This document shows, one piece after another, positions 7,840 to 15,971 of a stretch of 64,000 nt of DNA; the first letter of the stretch is position 1; each line of letters starts with the position of its first letter. The position numbers were made by a program, and so were the translations under genes. Below the pieces are notes generated by a model that did not search any database, was not told the origin of the DNA, and worked only from the letters and a program-made list of their open reading frames with translations. This DNA comes from Nitrospirota bacterium (GTDB lineage: Bacteria > Nitrospirota > Thermodesulfovibrionia > Thermodesulfovibrionales > UBA9159): assembly GCA_021790195.1 (NCBI GenBank), contig JAJYIF010000015.1, positions 23,852-87,851 of the forward strand, read 5' to 3'.

Positions 7840-10800
7840 CTAAGCGATTATTTCTTTTTCCACTTGCTCATAGATTTCATCAATCGCTTTCTGTATCTCT
7901 ATGGTCTTCTGAATCGCCGTAACGATCCGGCAATAGGTCTGCATTTCTTCAAGGGATAAGACGCGCTCTTTCCTGTCCTTCAGCCATTTGTCACAAACCT
8001 GATAACCACCGATCTGATAGCCCCACATGCCCGGCGTCACTTCTTCAAAGTATTGCTCTTTGTTGATATAGACACGTCTTGTCTTTTCATCATATGTCGG
8101 TTTCTCAACCCGGTTGTCTCCTTTGCCCTGAAACCGAGCTATAGGCTTATCAAGGCCAGGCGCTTTCAAGAGATGAAGGCCAACAAGTTTATCTCCATGT
8201 CCTGAAATCTTTTTGAATAGGTTATAGTCCTTCGTGAACGGCACACGCGGAAAATCTATTTTCAAGAACTCTGCATATTTTGTCCTATATGTCTCTGAAT
8301 AAAGGACAGCGTAAATGTAATAGAAGATTTTTTCAGGTGATATGTTTTTCTTATATGCCGTTCTTAATCTTTCCACGATCTCAGCGGATAAGTTCGCCTG
8401 TCTTGTTCCATATCCTGCCTCAGGTTCAAACAGCATCATAGCAGAGCTGAAAGACTTCTCCTTGGGCTTATCTTTTTCTCGATAAAGATAAAGAGGGAAT
8501 ACGGAACAGATACCACGGTTGCTCATGAAGAATCTATTGTCGATAATGTTCTGCACACAAAAAGCATAATTATAACTTTTTACCGAATCGTAAACGTATT
8601 GTCTCATCGTAACCAGACCAAGATTATCGTCGTCAAAGTTCTTCATTACATCCGCTCTATCCCTATCAATAAGGGGCGGCAAATAACATATGGTTCGATT
8701 ATCGAATGGCCGGTAGGCATAAGATTTCAAATGTTCCTTCCAATCAATCTTACTGACAGTCTTTCTGGCAGTCCCGATTTTGAAAGCGTCAGTCTCTTCC
8801 AGCTTCAAAGCCTGCGCCGCCAATTCGTCCGACAGACTGCTTGTAAAGGTTCTCATCCTCTGTTTAATTTCCTCTTTGGTGAAGCCCACAACGAAATGGT
8901 CACGGTGAGTCTTTACACCACTGGAAGACTGGACAAAGATATCTTGAACAGAAACGAAACTCTCATATTTGGCCTGCAATGAAAAATCCTTCTCCACGAA
9001 GAAATAATATGGCTTGGTTGGTCTGAGCGTTTGCCATTTTGTAGTCTTTATGTAGTTCTTATTCAAGTATTCATACTTCTTTTCCCGCGATCCATATATA
9101 TCCTGATAGAAAACCTTGCAGTCTTTCCCGCCCTTTTCCTTTCTGGCAAATAATGCGATAGCAACGCCCTGCTGAATATCGAATACATTTTCATCCTTGG
9201 TTCCATCAGGCGCCTTCTCGCCTATACGGCTGCTGCCGTGAAGATTCAGAATGTAAATATCGTCGAAACTTTCAAGAAGTTTCTTCCTTATTCCTCTGTG
9301 AATAAGTCCTGATAGATAGGAATTATTTGTTATCATCCCGATTATCCCTTTACCGTCATTTGTAATCTTCCAATGTGCAAAACGGATAAATTTTATATAG
9401 TCATCGGATAACGGCTGAATGTTTCTTTCCGTTCTAACATCTTCTTTGTATAAATCCATTTCCTGTTCTATGAAAGCAGATTTATTAGCTGAACTCACTG
9501 AATAGGGCGGGTTTCCTAAAATAACCAATATCGGCTGTTCTTTCTTAACCCTCCCTGCAAGGTGCGATTCCTCAGACAGCGAAGACATTCCGGGCAACTG
9601 TGTTTCCGGCAACTCTTCCATCTCAAGGGTATTGGTAAGATAGAGCTTTACCCTCTCGTCTTTCTGCAACCTGTACCCTAATTCTTCAAGAAGGAAAGAC
9701 ATCTTTAAATGTCCGATAGCATAGGGGGCCATCATGAGTTCAAAGGCATAGAAGTTTTTCAGAACATGCTCTTTGATGAAGTTTTCCCGACCTCCCTCTC
9801 CGTACTTTGAAACAAACTCTTCAACTGCAAGTTTTGAGGTCTCTGCTAAAAAAGTTAGCGTTCCTGCTGCGGGGTCCAGGACAGTGACGTTCTTGTCCGC
9901 GAATCCGTCCGGCTTATTGAACTGCTCTTGGAGGATGCCATGCAGGGAACGGACAATATACGAAACCACCGGCTCCGGTGTGTAGTAGACTCCCCTCATT
10001 TCTCTTGTTTTGGGATCATACTCAGCAAGGAATGTTTCATAGAAATGAACAATGGGGTCTTTCCCTTTGCCTTCATGGAAGTACTGATGGAGTATCTTGC
10101 TTATGTCTGTTACCGACAGGATTTCCGAAATGTCATCAATGATCCATTCCATCTGTTGAGGGAGGGAGCCCAAAGAAACGAACTGAAAGACATCTCTTAG
10201 GATTCCGATAGTCTGAGGGATATTGTCATATGCAAGCTTTCTGTTAAAGCCGTTCTCTGAGCGCGAACGGGCAGCAAAAAGGCCATAGGTGATTGTTTGT
10301 GCGTACAGGTCTGAAAATTCGTTCTCTGTAAGGCTGCTAATGAGATAATCCTTGAATGCCTTATAGAAACCTCTGATATATCCCTTGCCGGTCTTTTCTT
10401 CTTCCCTCAACTCCTGTGCTATTACCTCATCCTTTAAGAACCGTGTTCTTTTGGCAAGCTCTACTGCAAGGGTCTTTGCGTTATAGACTTTCGGAATGGA
10501 GAATGAAAAAAACTTCTCAAGGAGTTGCAACAGGTCTTTTTCTTTTTCGACCGGCGGCGCTGTCTTCAGTTTGTTGAGGATAACGGGCCTGCCGATCAAG
10601 ACTTTATCCGTCATTTCCCCATTACGATAAAGCCTGAATTCAAGGAAATTGGTTAGTATCAGATTCGGAAATGTGTGAAGATATCTCTTTAGCTGTTCAG
10701 TGTCCTCTACACGGTCAAGGTTCTCAATGGATGGGTCTTTTGCTTCTATGTATCCTGTTATATGCTGCTTTCCATCCCAAACTCTGAAATCGGGGTTTCC

Positions 10801-10962
10801 TGCTTCGGTCTTCTTCGGAAGTGTAGTTACCTGAATTTTCTTCTTGCCTGTCGAGGTGCAATAATCATTTATCAGCGATTCGAGGACGGTGTAATAGCTT
10901 TCTTCCCTTGCATCCCCTCTGTTGCCGGTGTCTGCTATCCCCTTCAGATATGCCTTCAGCAT
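7840..10962 (-). CDS. Single-chain restriction-methylation enzyme (type ISP/IIG-like N6-adenine methylase)
   Basis: This 1040-residue protein joins a nuclease and an adenine methyltransferase. Near the N-terminus a PD-(D/E)xK nuclease core is visible: P57-D58 and E73-A-K75 in EAKD. The methylase has motif I DPAAGT at D363 and motif IV NPPY at 484-487, marking N6-adenine methylation. The C-terminal 400 residues should hold the target-recognition domain of the type ISP C-terminal kind. There is no helicase motif, unlike the about 1600-residue LlaGI-type enzymes, so it works more like type IIG, or as a helicase-less ISP variant. It is a single-gene system that needs no partner. The stop codon lies 12 bp from the prophage end, so the phage inserted just behind it. 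Confidence 0.85.
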   Translation of the reverse strand: MLKAYLKGIADTGNRGDAREESYYTVLESLINDYCTSTGKKKIQVTTLPKKTEAGNPDFRVWDGKQHITGYIEAKDPSIENLDRVEDTEQLKRYLHTFPNLILTNFLEFRLYRNGEMTDKVLIGRPVILNKLKTAPPVEKEKDLLQLLEKFFSFSIPKVYNAKTLAVELAKRTRFLKDEVIAQELREEEKTGKGYIRGFYKAFKDYLISSLTENEFSDLYAQTITYGLFAARSRSENGFNRKLAYDNIPQTIGILRDVFQFVSLGSLPQQMEWIIDDISEILSVTDISKILHQYFHEGKGKDPIVHFYETFLAEYDPKTREMRGVYYTPEPVVSYIVRSLHGILQEQFNKPDGFADKNVTVLDPAAGTLTFLAETSKLAVEEFVSKYGEGGRENFIKEHVLKNFYAFELMMAPYAIGHLKMSFLLEELGYRLQKDERVKLYLTNTLEMEELPETQLPGMSSLSEESHLAGRVKKEQPILVILGNPPYSVSSANKSAFIEQEMDLYKEDVRTERNIQPLSDDYIKFIRFAHWKITNDGKGIIGMITNNSYLSGLIHRGIRKKLLESFDDIYILNLHGSSRIGEKAPDGTKDENVFDIQQGVAIALFARKEKGGKDCKVFYQDIYGSREKKYEYLNKNYIKTTKWQTLRPTKPYYFFVEKDFSLQAKYESFVSVQDIFVQSSSGVKTHRDHFVVGFTKEEIKQRMRTFTSSLSDELAAQALKLEETDAFKIGTARKTVSKIDWKEHLKSYAYRPFDNRTICYLPPLIDRDRADVMKNFDDDNLGLVTMRQYVYDSVKSYNYAFCVQNIIDNRFFMSNRGICSVFPLYLYREKDKPKEKSFSSAMMLFEPEAGYGTRQANLSAEIVERLRTAYKKNISPEKIFYYIYAVLYSETYRTKYAEFLKIDFPRVPFTKDYNLFKKISGHGDKLVGLHLLKAPGLDKPIARFQGKGDNRVEKPTYDEKTRRVYINKEQYFEEVTPGMWGYQIGGYQVCDKWLKDRKERVLSLEEMQTYCRIVTAIQKTIEIQKAIDEIYEQVEKEIIA

Positions 10963-11016
10963 TTCAGTCTATAGGATATACAATCAGAGGGAAGAAATAA
11001 AGTGAGTGAATTTTAC

Positions 11017-11042
11017 TTGACACTGCTTTTTTGTGTTATAAT
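11017..11042 (+). promoter_or_regulatory. Extended -10 promoter for the small-protein/GNAT pair
   Basis: TTGACA at 11017-11022 and TATAAT at 11037-11042, with TG one base ahead of the -10 box (11034-11035), giving an extended -10 element. The spacer is only 14 bp, so the extended -10 may be what makes this active. It points toward the gene pair at 11132-11860. Confidence 0.6.
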
Positions 11043-11051
11043 GGTTCCATG

Positions 11052-11092
11052 AAAGCACCTAAAAGAGCGTAAAGCCCGAGGGTGCTTTTTTT
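11052..11092 (+). terminator. Leader stem-loop with T-tract (attenuator-like)
   Basis: AAAGCACC (11052-11059) pairs with GGTGCTTT (11081-11088), and the T-run continues to 11092. It lies about 10 bp downstream of the promoter's -10 box and 40 bp before the first gene, so it would act in the leader of the gene pair. It could be an attenuator, or the terminator of another transcript. Confidence 0.6.
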
Positions 11093-11131
11093 CTTCACGA
11101 GGGATAGCGCACAAAGGGAAGAGGAGGAAAG

Positions 11132-11299
11132 ATGGCAAGACCAATTAAGGAAACCCCTGTTTTGCGTGGGAAAGATGCAAAGGAATTTCTGCGCAAAGCG
11201 GCGGAAAGTGAAAAAGGTCAGCATAGAGTATCCTCAAAGAAGTACGAACAGGCACGTAAGATGTTCCATGAAATAATGGGGAAGGCGGCTCTTAAATAA
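11132..11299 (+). CDS. Small basic protein, candidate antitoxin partner of GNAT protein
   Basis: A 55-residue protein beginning MARPIKETPVLRGKDAKEFL and ending HEIMGKAALK; it is helical and lysine-rich. A GAGGAGGAAAG ribosome site lies just upstream. The stop is 6 bp before the start of the GNAT gene, so the two are co-transcribed and probably coupled. Size, charge and order fit an antitoxin or accessory protein of an acetyltransferase toxin module. No classical RHH or HTH motif is clear, so this remains an inference from gene pairing. Confidence 0.65.
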   Translation: MARPIKETPVLRGKDAKEFLRKAAESEKGQHRVSSKKYEQARKMFHEIMGKAALK

Positions 11300-11305
11300 C
11301 CTCTG

Positions 11306-11860
11306 TTGTTAGCTGACTCTGATTTCATTAGACTTACACCTGACCACCCTTTAAAGCCTTTCGATTGCGGCAAGGGTGACATCTGTGAAGACCTTAACGA
11401 CTTCTTCCACAACGACGCAAAAGCCTATCTTAAACAACTTCTCACTGTTACATATCTTTTTGAAAATTCCGCTCATACGATTGCTTTTTTCAGCGTGCTG
11501 AACGACAAGATAACCATTGAAGATTCCGGTGAACAGAATTTCTTTAATCGCCTTAGCAGAAAGAGCCATATACCGAATGAGAAGAGATGGCCTTCATACC
11601 CGGCTGTGAAAGTGGCGCGTTTAGGCGTTGATTTGAGCTATCAGAGAAAGAAGGTCGGAACGGAAGTTTTGGATTTTATAAAGATGATGTTTACCGAAAG
11701 AAATAAAACAGGCTGCCGCTATATTACAGTGGATGCTTATAACGAAACCGAAGTGACTGATTTCTATTTGCGAAACGATTTTACTTTCCTGACAGATTCA
11801 GACAAAAAAGATAAGACCAGACTCATGTACTACGATCTAATGAGATGGGTGCCAGCTTAG
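11306..11860 (+). CDS. GNAT-family N-acetyltransferase, candidate toxin
   Basis: This 184-residue protein has a GNAT fold: an N-terminal segment (PFDCGKGDICEDLNDFF), strands around AHTIAFFSVLNDKI, then the acetyl-CoA binding region VARLGVDLSYQRKKVGTEVLDFI (RKKVGT corresponds to the pyrophosphate-binding Q/RxxGxG/A loop), and a late strand (CRYITVDAYNE) followed by the typical FYxRNDF motif. GNAT toxins such as TacT or AtaT acetylate aminoacyl-tRNA and begin similarly with a F-x-C-G/S-x3-LD/LN motif. The start is TTG at 11306 (or CTG three bases earlier), because the frame is closed by TAA at 11297. It forms a two-gene unit with the small basic protein. Confidence 0.75.
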   Translation: MLADSDFIRLTPDHPLKPFDCGKGDICEDLNDFFHNDAKAYLKQLLTVTYLFENSAHTIAFFSVLNDKITIEDSGEQNFFNRLSRKSHIPNEKRWPSYPAVKVARLGVDLSYQRKKVGTEVLDFIKMMFTERNKTGCRYITVDAYNETEVTDFYLRNDFTFLTDSDKKDKTRLMYYDLMRWVPA

Positions 11861-12097
11861 CTTTTCTTTGGATGTAATGTGCCCATTTTGTGCCCGTCTG
11901 CCCATTATTCGGCCTGATTCCGACTGGCTCCATCTGACGGAGAAAAGAAAAAAGCCCCTGACATCAAAGGATCAAGCTGTTACGAGAGCCCAAAAGAATT
12001 CAGGGTGACATCGAAAGACCTCTTTCGGTATCCTGTTGTAACAGGGCGGCAATAACCACCCTAACCTTGATTAACTGCCGTTTCACTCTGTAAAATA
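11861..12097. other. Intergenic region with two adjacent small dyads
   Basis: No ORF is supported in these 237 bp. Two neighbouring inverted repeats are visible: CGAAAG/CTTTCG (12012-12027) and CCTGTT/AACAGG (12032-12045). An AATTCAGGGTGACA stretch near 11998 matches one arm of the palindromic repeat at 23813-23845. It separates the defence-like genes from the core gene block. Confidence 0.4.
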
Positions 12098-12628
12098 ATG
12101 CAAATGTTTTCTTTACGGGGCAAGATAAAATATGTCCTGATTTTTTTGGCCTTTCTTTTTCTCAGTGCCGGGACCCTCTCTCCCTGGGACATAGACGAGA
12201 TAGTCGGCAAGAAGGCGCCCGACTTCACACTCAAGGATGTTGACGGCAGGGATGTTGCTTTTTCCTCTTATAAAGGCAAGGCGGTCCTGATAAACTTCTG
12301 GGCAACGTGGTGTCCGTCCTGCCGTTCGGAGATGCCGGCGCTGAACAGGCTCGGGAAGGAATTAAGGTCCAGGGGCCTTGCGGTCGTCGGGGTCTCGGTC
12401 GACAGAAGCGCCGACAGTGTGAAAGATTACCTTCTGAAAAACCCGCTCGACTTCCCCATTCTCGTAGATACGGACAGCAAGGTCTCGCGGCAGTTCAAGG
12501 TCTTTTCTCTCCCCACGAGCTTCCTTCTTGACAGAAACGGGTTGATCCTCTACAGGTTCCTGGGCGAAGAGGAATGGAACTCAGGCGAGATGCTCAACAA
12601 GATCAACAGGGCGCTGGGTTCTCAGTAA
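12098..12628 (+). CDS. TlpA/ResA-family thiol-disulfide oxidoreductase
   Basis: A 176-residue periplasmic thioredoxin-fold protein. A signal anchor spans residues about 11-28; the domain begins with the AhpC/TSA-type entry KKAPDFTLKDVDG and carries the redox site WATWCPSCRSEM (C72, C75). The cis-proline segment LPTSFLLD is present. Such proteins reduce disulfides in cytochrome c maturation or other exported proteins. The gene is convergent with dppF, and the two stop regions overlap by 7 bp (12622-12628). No clear ribosome site precedes the first ATG; the third codon is also ATG. Confidence 0.88.
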   Translation: MQMFSLRGKIKYVLIFLAFLFLSAGTLSPWDIDEIVGKKAPDFTLKDVDGRDVAFSSYKGKAVLINFWATWCPSCRSEMPALNRLGKELRSRGLAVVGVSVDRSADSVKDYLLKNPLDFPILVDTDSKVSRQFKVFSLPTSFLLDRNGLILYRFLGEEEWNSGEMLNKINRALGSQ

Positions 12629-13596
12629 GGGTTCCAGAGGTGGCAGGAGACCAGCCTTCCTGAATACCCTTTGCCTGCCGGCTCTTCCAGTGGCGGCACG
12701 ATCTTATCGCACGGGTCGAACCTCCTGGGGCATCTCGGATGGAACGGGCAGCCGGGCGGGACGTCGATAGGGCTTGGCACATCCCCCTTGAGGGATGCGC
12801 GCTTGGGACCTTCCGGCCTCAGCTTCGGGGCCGAGGATAAAAGGACAACAGTGTATGGGTGAAGAGGCGTGCTGAACAGGTCTTCCGCCTTTGCGTATTC
12901 CACGATCTTGCCGAGATACATAACGGCCACTTCGTCGCTGAAGTATCGGACTACCCTCAAGTCGTGGCTTATGAAGAGGAAGGCGATCTTCTCCTGCCTC
13001 TTTAGTTCCTGGAGGATGTTGAGTATCTGCGCCTGGATCGATACGTCGAGCGCGGACAGTGGCTCATCGGCCACGATCAAATCCGGTGAAACGGAAAGGG
13101 CCCGCGCAATGCACAACCTCTGTCTCTGGCCTCCGCTGAATTCGTGAGGATAGCGCTCGAGCACATCAGACTGAAGCCCCACGCTTTTCAGGAGACCGGA
13201 CACCTGGTCCCTCAATTGCGACCTATTCACGATCTTATGTATCTTGAAAGGCTCAGAGAGGGTATCAAAGACGGTCATCCTCGGGTTAAGGGACGCGAAG
13301 GGGTCCTGGAATACTATCTGCACGGATTTTCTGAAGGTCTTTAAGGAATCCCCCTTTAATCCCTCGATGTCTTCGCCCCTGAAGGAGATCCTTCCCGAGG
13401 TGGGAGGTATAAGTCTTAGGACGAGCCTCGCCAGGGTGGACTTGCCGCAGCCGCTTTCTCCCACAAGAGAAAAGACCTTCCCTTCGCTTACGGAGAAGGT
13501 CACTCCATCCACTGCCTTCAGCCATTTATGCTTGGCGAACATTCCCGTCCCTACGGGGAAGTATTTCCTCAGGTCGACTATATCGACGATTCCCAT
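12622..13596 (-). CDS. dppF: Peptide ABC transporter ATP-binding protein (DppF/OppF)
   Basis: This 324-residue ABC ATPase has Walker A GESGCGKS, signature FSGGQRQR, Walker B LIVADEP followed by LSALD, and the C-terminal oligopeptide-transport extension with the cysteine pattern CPFHPRCPRRFDPC. It powers uptake of di- or oligopeptides together with DppD and membrane permeases. The frame is open to 13695, but ATG at 13596 matches where the family's first strand ([13 protein letters not shown]) begins and gives a 19-bp overlap with dppD. No permease or binding protein gene is adjacent. Confidence 0.9.
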   Translation of the reverse strand: MGIVDIVDLRKYFPVGTGMFAKHKWLKAVDGVTFSVSEGKVFSLVGESGCGKSTLARLVLRLIPPTSGRISFRGEDIEGLKGDSLKTFRKSVQIVFQDPFASLNPRMTVFDTLSEPFKIHKIVNRSQLRDQVSGLLKSVGLQSDVLERYPHEFSGGQRQRLCIARALSVSPDLIVADEPLSALDVSIQAQILNILQELKRQEKIAFLFISHDLRVVRYFSDEVAVMYLGKIVEYAKAEDLFSTPLHPYTVVLLSSAPKLRPEGPKRASLKGDVPSPIDVPPGCPFHPRCPRRFDPCDKIVPPLEEPAGKGYSGRLVSCHLWNPY

Positions 13597-14552
13597 TTTA
13601 TCTCTTCCGAGCGGATACACCTTGCGAACTGTCCGGCAGTGATTTCCCTCAACTGCGGCTCTTCTTTCGCACATTCCGGAATCATATAGGGACACCTGTC
13701 GGAGAACTTGCAGCCCAGAGGGAGCTCGCCCGGTCTGGGCACGGAGCCCCGGATGGGCTTCAGGGGTATGCCTTTTTGCTTCGGCAGCGATTCGAGGAGT
13801 CCCATGGTATAGGGGTGCTTCGGGGTTTCGAGCACCGCCGAGACCCTCGAAAATTCCACTATCCTGCCCGCATACATGATCGCCGCAACCTCGGCGTTTT
13901 CCGCTATGACCCCTATGTCGTGGGTGATGAGTAAGACCGCCATGTTCCTCTCGTCCCTGATATTCCTGAGGAGCTCGAGTATCTGAGCCTCAATCGTAAC
14001 ATCGAGCGCCGTGGTCGGTTCGTCCGCAATGAGGAGAGAGGGGTTGCAGGCGATGGCCATTGCTATCATCACCCTCTGGCGCATTCCCCCGGACATCTGA
14101 TGGGGATATTCTTTTGCCCTCGTCTCCGGAGAGGGGATCTTGACGGCGCGCAGCAGCTCAACGGACCTCTCCAGCGCCGCCTTTTTCGAGAGCCCGGTGT
14201 GGGTTTCAAGGGCCTCTGCTATCTGATATCCCACGGTCAGCACTGGGTTGAGAGAGGTCATCGGCTCCTGAAATATCATCGAGACCTCCTTCCCGCGAAG
14301 CTTTCTCAGGGCCTCCTTCTCCATCGCGAGGAGGTTGCGGCCCTCGAAGACCACGGAGCCTTCTACGTACGCGTTCTCCGGCAGCAAGCCCATGACCGCG
14401 AGGGCAGTAAGGCTTTTTCCGCAGCCGCTCTCGCCTGCGAGACCGAATATCTGGGCCTTTTCAATGGAAAGACTGAGCTTATTGACGACGTTCAGGGGGA
14501 CAGATGATGTTTTGAAGAAGAGGCTGAGATCCCTTACCTCGAGCAGGGACAC
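13578..14552 (-). CDS. dppD: Peptide ABC transporter ATP-binding protein (DppD/OppD)
   Basis: This 324-residue ABC ATPase has Walker A GESGCGKS, signature MSGGMRQR, Walker B LLIADEP and TTALD, the H-loop LLITHD, and the oligopeptide extension [15 protein letters not shown], whose cysteines resemble the Fe-S-binding set of DppD proteins. It pairs with DppF as the heterodimeric motor of a peptide importer. The gene follows a TPR gene by 4 bp and overlaps dppF by 19 bp, so the three form one operon. Membrane components must be encoded elsewhere. Confidence 0.9.
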   Translation of the reverse strand: MSLLEVRDLSLFFKTSSVPLNVVNKLSLSIEKAQIFGLAGESGCGKSLTALAVMGLLPENAYVEGSVVFEGRNLLAMEKEALRKLRGKEVSMIFQEPMTSLNPVLTVGYQIAEALETHTGLSKKAALERSVELLRAVKIPSPETRAKEYPHQMSGGMRQRVMIAMAIACNPSLLIADEPTTALDVTIEAQILELLRNIRDERNMAVLLITHDIGVIAENAEVAAIMYAGRIVEFSRVSAVLETPKHPYTMGLLESLPKQKGIPLKPIRGSVPRPGELPLGCKFSDRCPYMIPECAKEEPQLREITAGQFARCIRSEEIKWESSI

Positions 14553-14556
14553 GCAG

Positions 14557-15264
14557 TTACTGTTCCTCTTTTCTGAGGAGCCTGAGGTAGTTCTGGGCCT
14601 CTTTGAGTTTCGGGTTGAATTTCAGAGCATTTTCCCATTCCTCGAGGGCAAGCCCGATCATGCCCTTCATGTAATATGTGAGGCCGAGCTGCACCCATGC
14701 CTGGCCGTAGTCGGGGTTTATCTCCTTCGCCTTAGCAAAATGCACCAGCGCTTTTTCGTAGTCCCCCCTGCCCCTTAGGGCCACGCCGAGTTTCGTATGG
14801 AAGTCCGCGGCCTTCGGATGCAGCTTGAGGGCCTTGTCATATTCCTCTATCGCCTCGTCGTACATGCCGAAATCGAGATAGATGTTTCCGATCTTGTAAT
14901 GCTCGTTTGCGAGTTTCCCCGAGACAAAGGGATCGAGTGCGGTCGGCGTAGGGTGGGCGATCTGGGCCGCCATAGAAAATACGTCCTGGGCCTTCTTGAA
15001 CTCGCCCATCTCATTGTAAGTAATCGAAAGGTTTAGAGAAGCCTCCGTATAGAGGGGGTTTATCTCGAGGGCCCGCTCAAAATGCTCCGCAGCCTCCCTG
15101 AGCCTTCCCTTCAGGTGCGAGATAATTCCGAGCTTGTTGAGGACGTCCGCATAGCCGGGGTTCTGTCGGATGACATCGCGCAGGATGGGCTCCGCTTCAG
15201 CATATTTCCCTTCTTCGAAGAGTACACAACCCAGCTGGTAGAGTTCGTATAAATCGCTCTGCAT
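14557..15264 (-). CDS. TPR repeat protein
   Basis: The 235-residue protein is made of about six tetratricopeptide repeats (for example AEPILRDVIRQNPGYADVLN, AAEHFERALEINPLYTEASL and AIEEYDKALKLHPKAADFHT), with the typical A8, G/N, A20, P32 pattern. No signal peptide is apparent, so it is probably cytoplasmic. TPR proteins are protein-interaction scaffolds; the link to the downstream dppD-dppF pair is by operon only. Partner unknown. Confidence 0.85.
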   Translation of the reverse strand: MQSDLYELYQLGCVLFEEGKYAEAEPILRDVIRQNPGYADVLNKLGIISHLKGRLREAAEHFERALEINPLYTEASLNLSITYNEMGEFKKAQDVFSMAAQIAHPTPTALDPFVSGKLANEHYKIGNIYLDFGMYDEAIEEYDKALKLHPKAADFHTKLGVALRGRGDYEKALVHFAKAKEINPDYGQAWVQLGLTYYMKGMIGLALEEWENALKFNPKLKEAQNYLRLLRKEEQ

Positions 15265-15334
15265 CCTTTGAAAGTATAGGGTCTGTCCCGTTTCTTTGTC
15301 AAGGGAAACAGGCCGACAAAGCGGGTTTGCAGGG

Positions 15335-15640
15335 CTAATAAATCGAGCGCATTCTTCCGGTCTTTCTGTCGAAGATTATCTTGTCGAACAGCCTGTCCTT
15401 TTTGTATATGTCGGCCTCGACGAATCTCCCCTTGTGGCGCATGTGGGCGGCTATCAGTCCCCTGCTCGCAAAATACCGCTCGATCACTATCTCGGCCTGG
15501 TTCGGATCGAGCTTTTCCTTGCAGACCCCGTAGGCACAGCACCACTCCGAATAAACCCCATATGGTGTGACCCCTCCGGAAGCCGTATACACCACAGCCA
15601 GGAAAGCCAGAAGAATTATTGCAAATACAGCATAACGCAT
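15335..15640 (-). CDS. Small exported cysteine-containing protein
   Basis: A 101-residue protein with a signal peptide or anchor (MRYAVFAIILLAFLAVVYTA) and a mature part holding a CC and a C pair (SEWCCAYGVCKEKLDP) followed by a mixed alpha-beta segment. I do not recognise the family. It stands alone between the TPR gene and the DUF167 gene on the same strand. Disulfide formation in the periplasm is plausible but not shown. Confidence 0.65.
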   Translation of the reverse strand: MRYAVFAIILLAFLAVVYTASGGVTPYGVYSEWCCAYGVCKEKLDPNQAEIVIERYFASRGLIAAHMRHKGRFVEADIYKKDRLFDKIIFDRKTGRMRSIY

Positions 15641-15701
15641 TTAATGTCCTATTTTATATAAGCCATTATAACGAGAAAATGTTGAAGAAAATATGAATCT
15701 C

Positions 15702-15965
15702 CTAAATATTTTCGACCCCCACGATCTCCACGACCTTATTCCTGGAAGAACGGCCCCTTACCACGCGGAACGCGCTCTTCCTGATGCCGAGGGTCTCAGA
15801 GAGGATCTCCACCATCTGTTCGTTCGCCGCTCCGTCGACGGGAGGGGAAGTAAGTTTGATCTTTACTCCGTCCTCGATCGCCTCGATTCCGGTGCGTGAC
15901 GCGCGCGGCAGGACCCTTACGTTTATCATAACTCCGTCCTTTGTCTTTCTGAAAGGTATCTTCAT
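15702..15965 (-). CDS. DUF167 / YggU family protein
   Basis: An 87-residue protein with the family pattern: INVRVLPRASRTGIE, then VKIKLTSPPVDGAANEQMVEILSETLGI, and RSSRNKVVEI at the end. The molecular function of the family is not established. The gene starts 6 bp after the histidine kinase stop and is the last gene of that operon. Confidence 0.9.
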   Translation of the reverse strand: MKIPFRKTKDGVMINVRVLPRASRTGIEAIEDGVKIKLTSPPVDGAANEQMVEILSETLGIRKSAFRVVRGRSSRNKVVEIVGVENI

Positions 15966-15971
15966 CGCCGC

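Noticed and set aside
11861..12097. Possible att site or tRNA fragment next to the defence genes
   Set aside because: No cloverleaf can be folded and no matching second copy is visible in the window.
12622..15264. Complete Dpp operon
   Set aside because: Only the two ATPase genes are present; no permease or binding protein can be found on either side.
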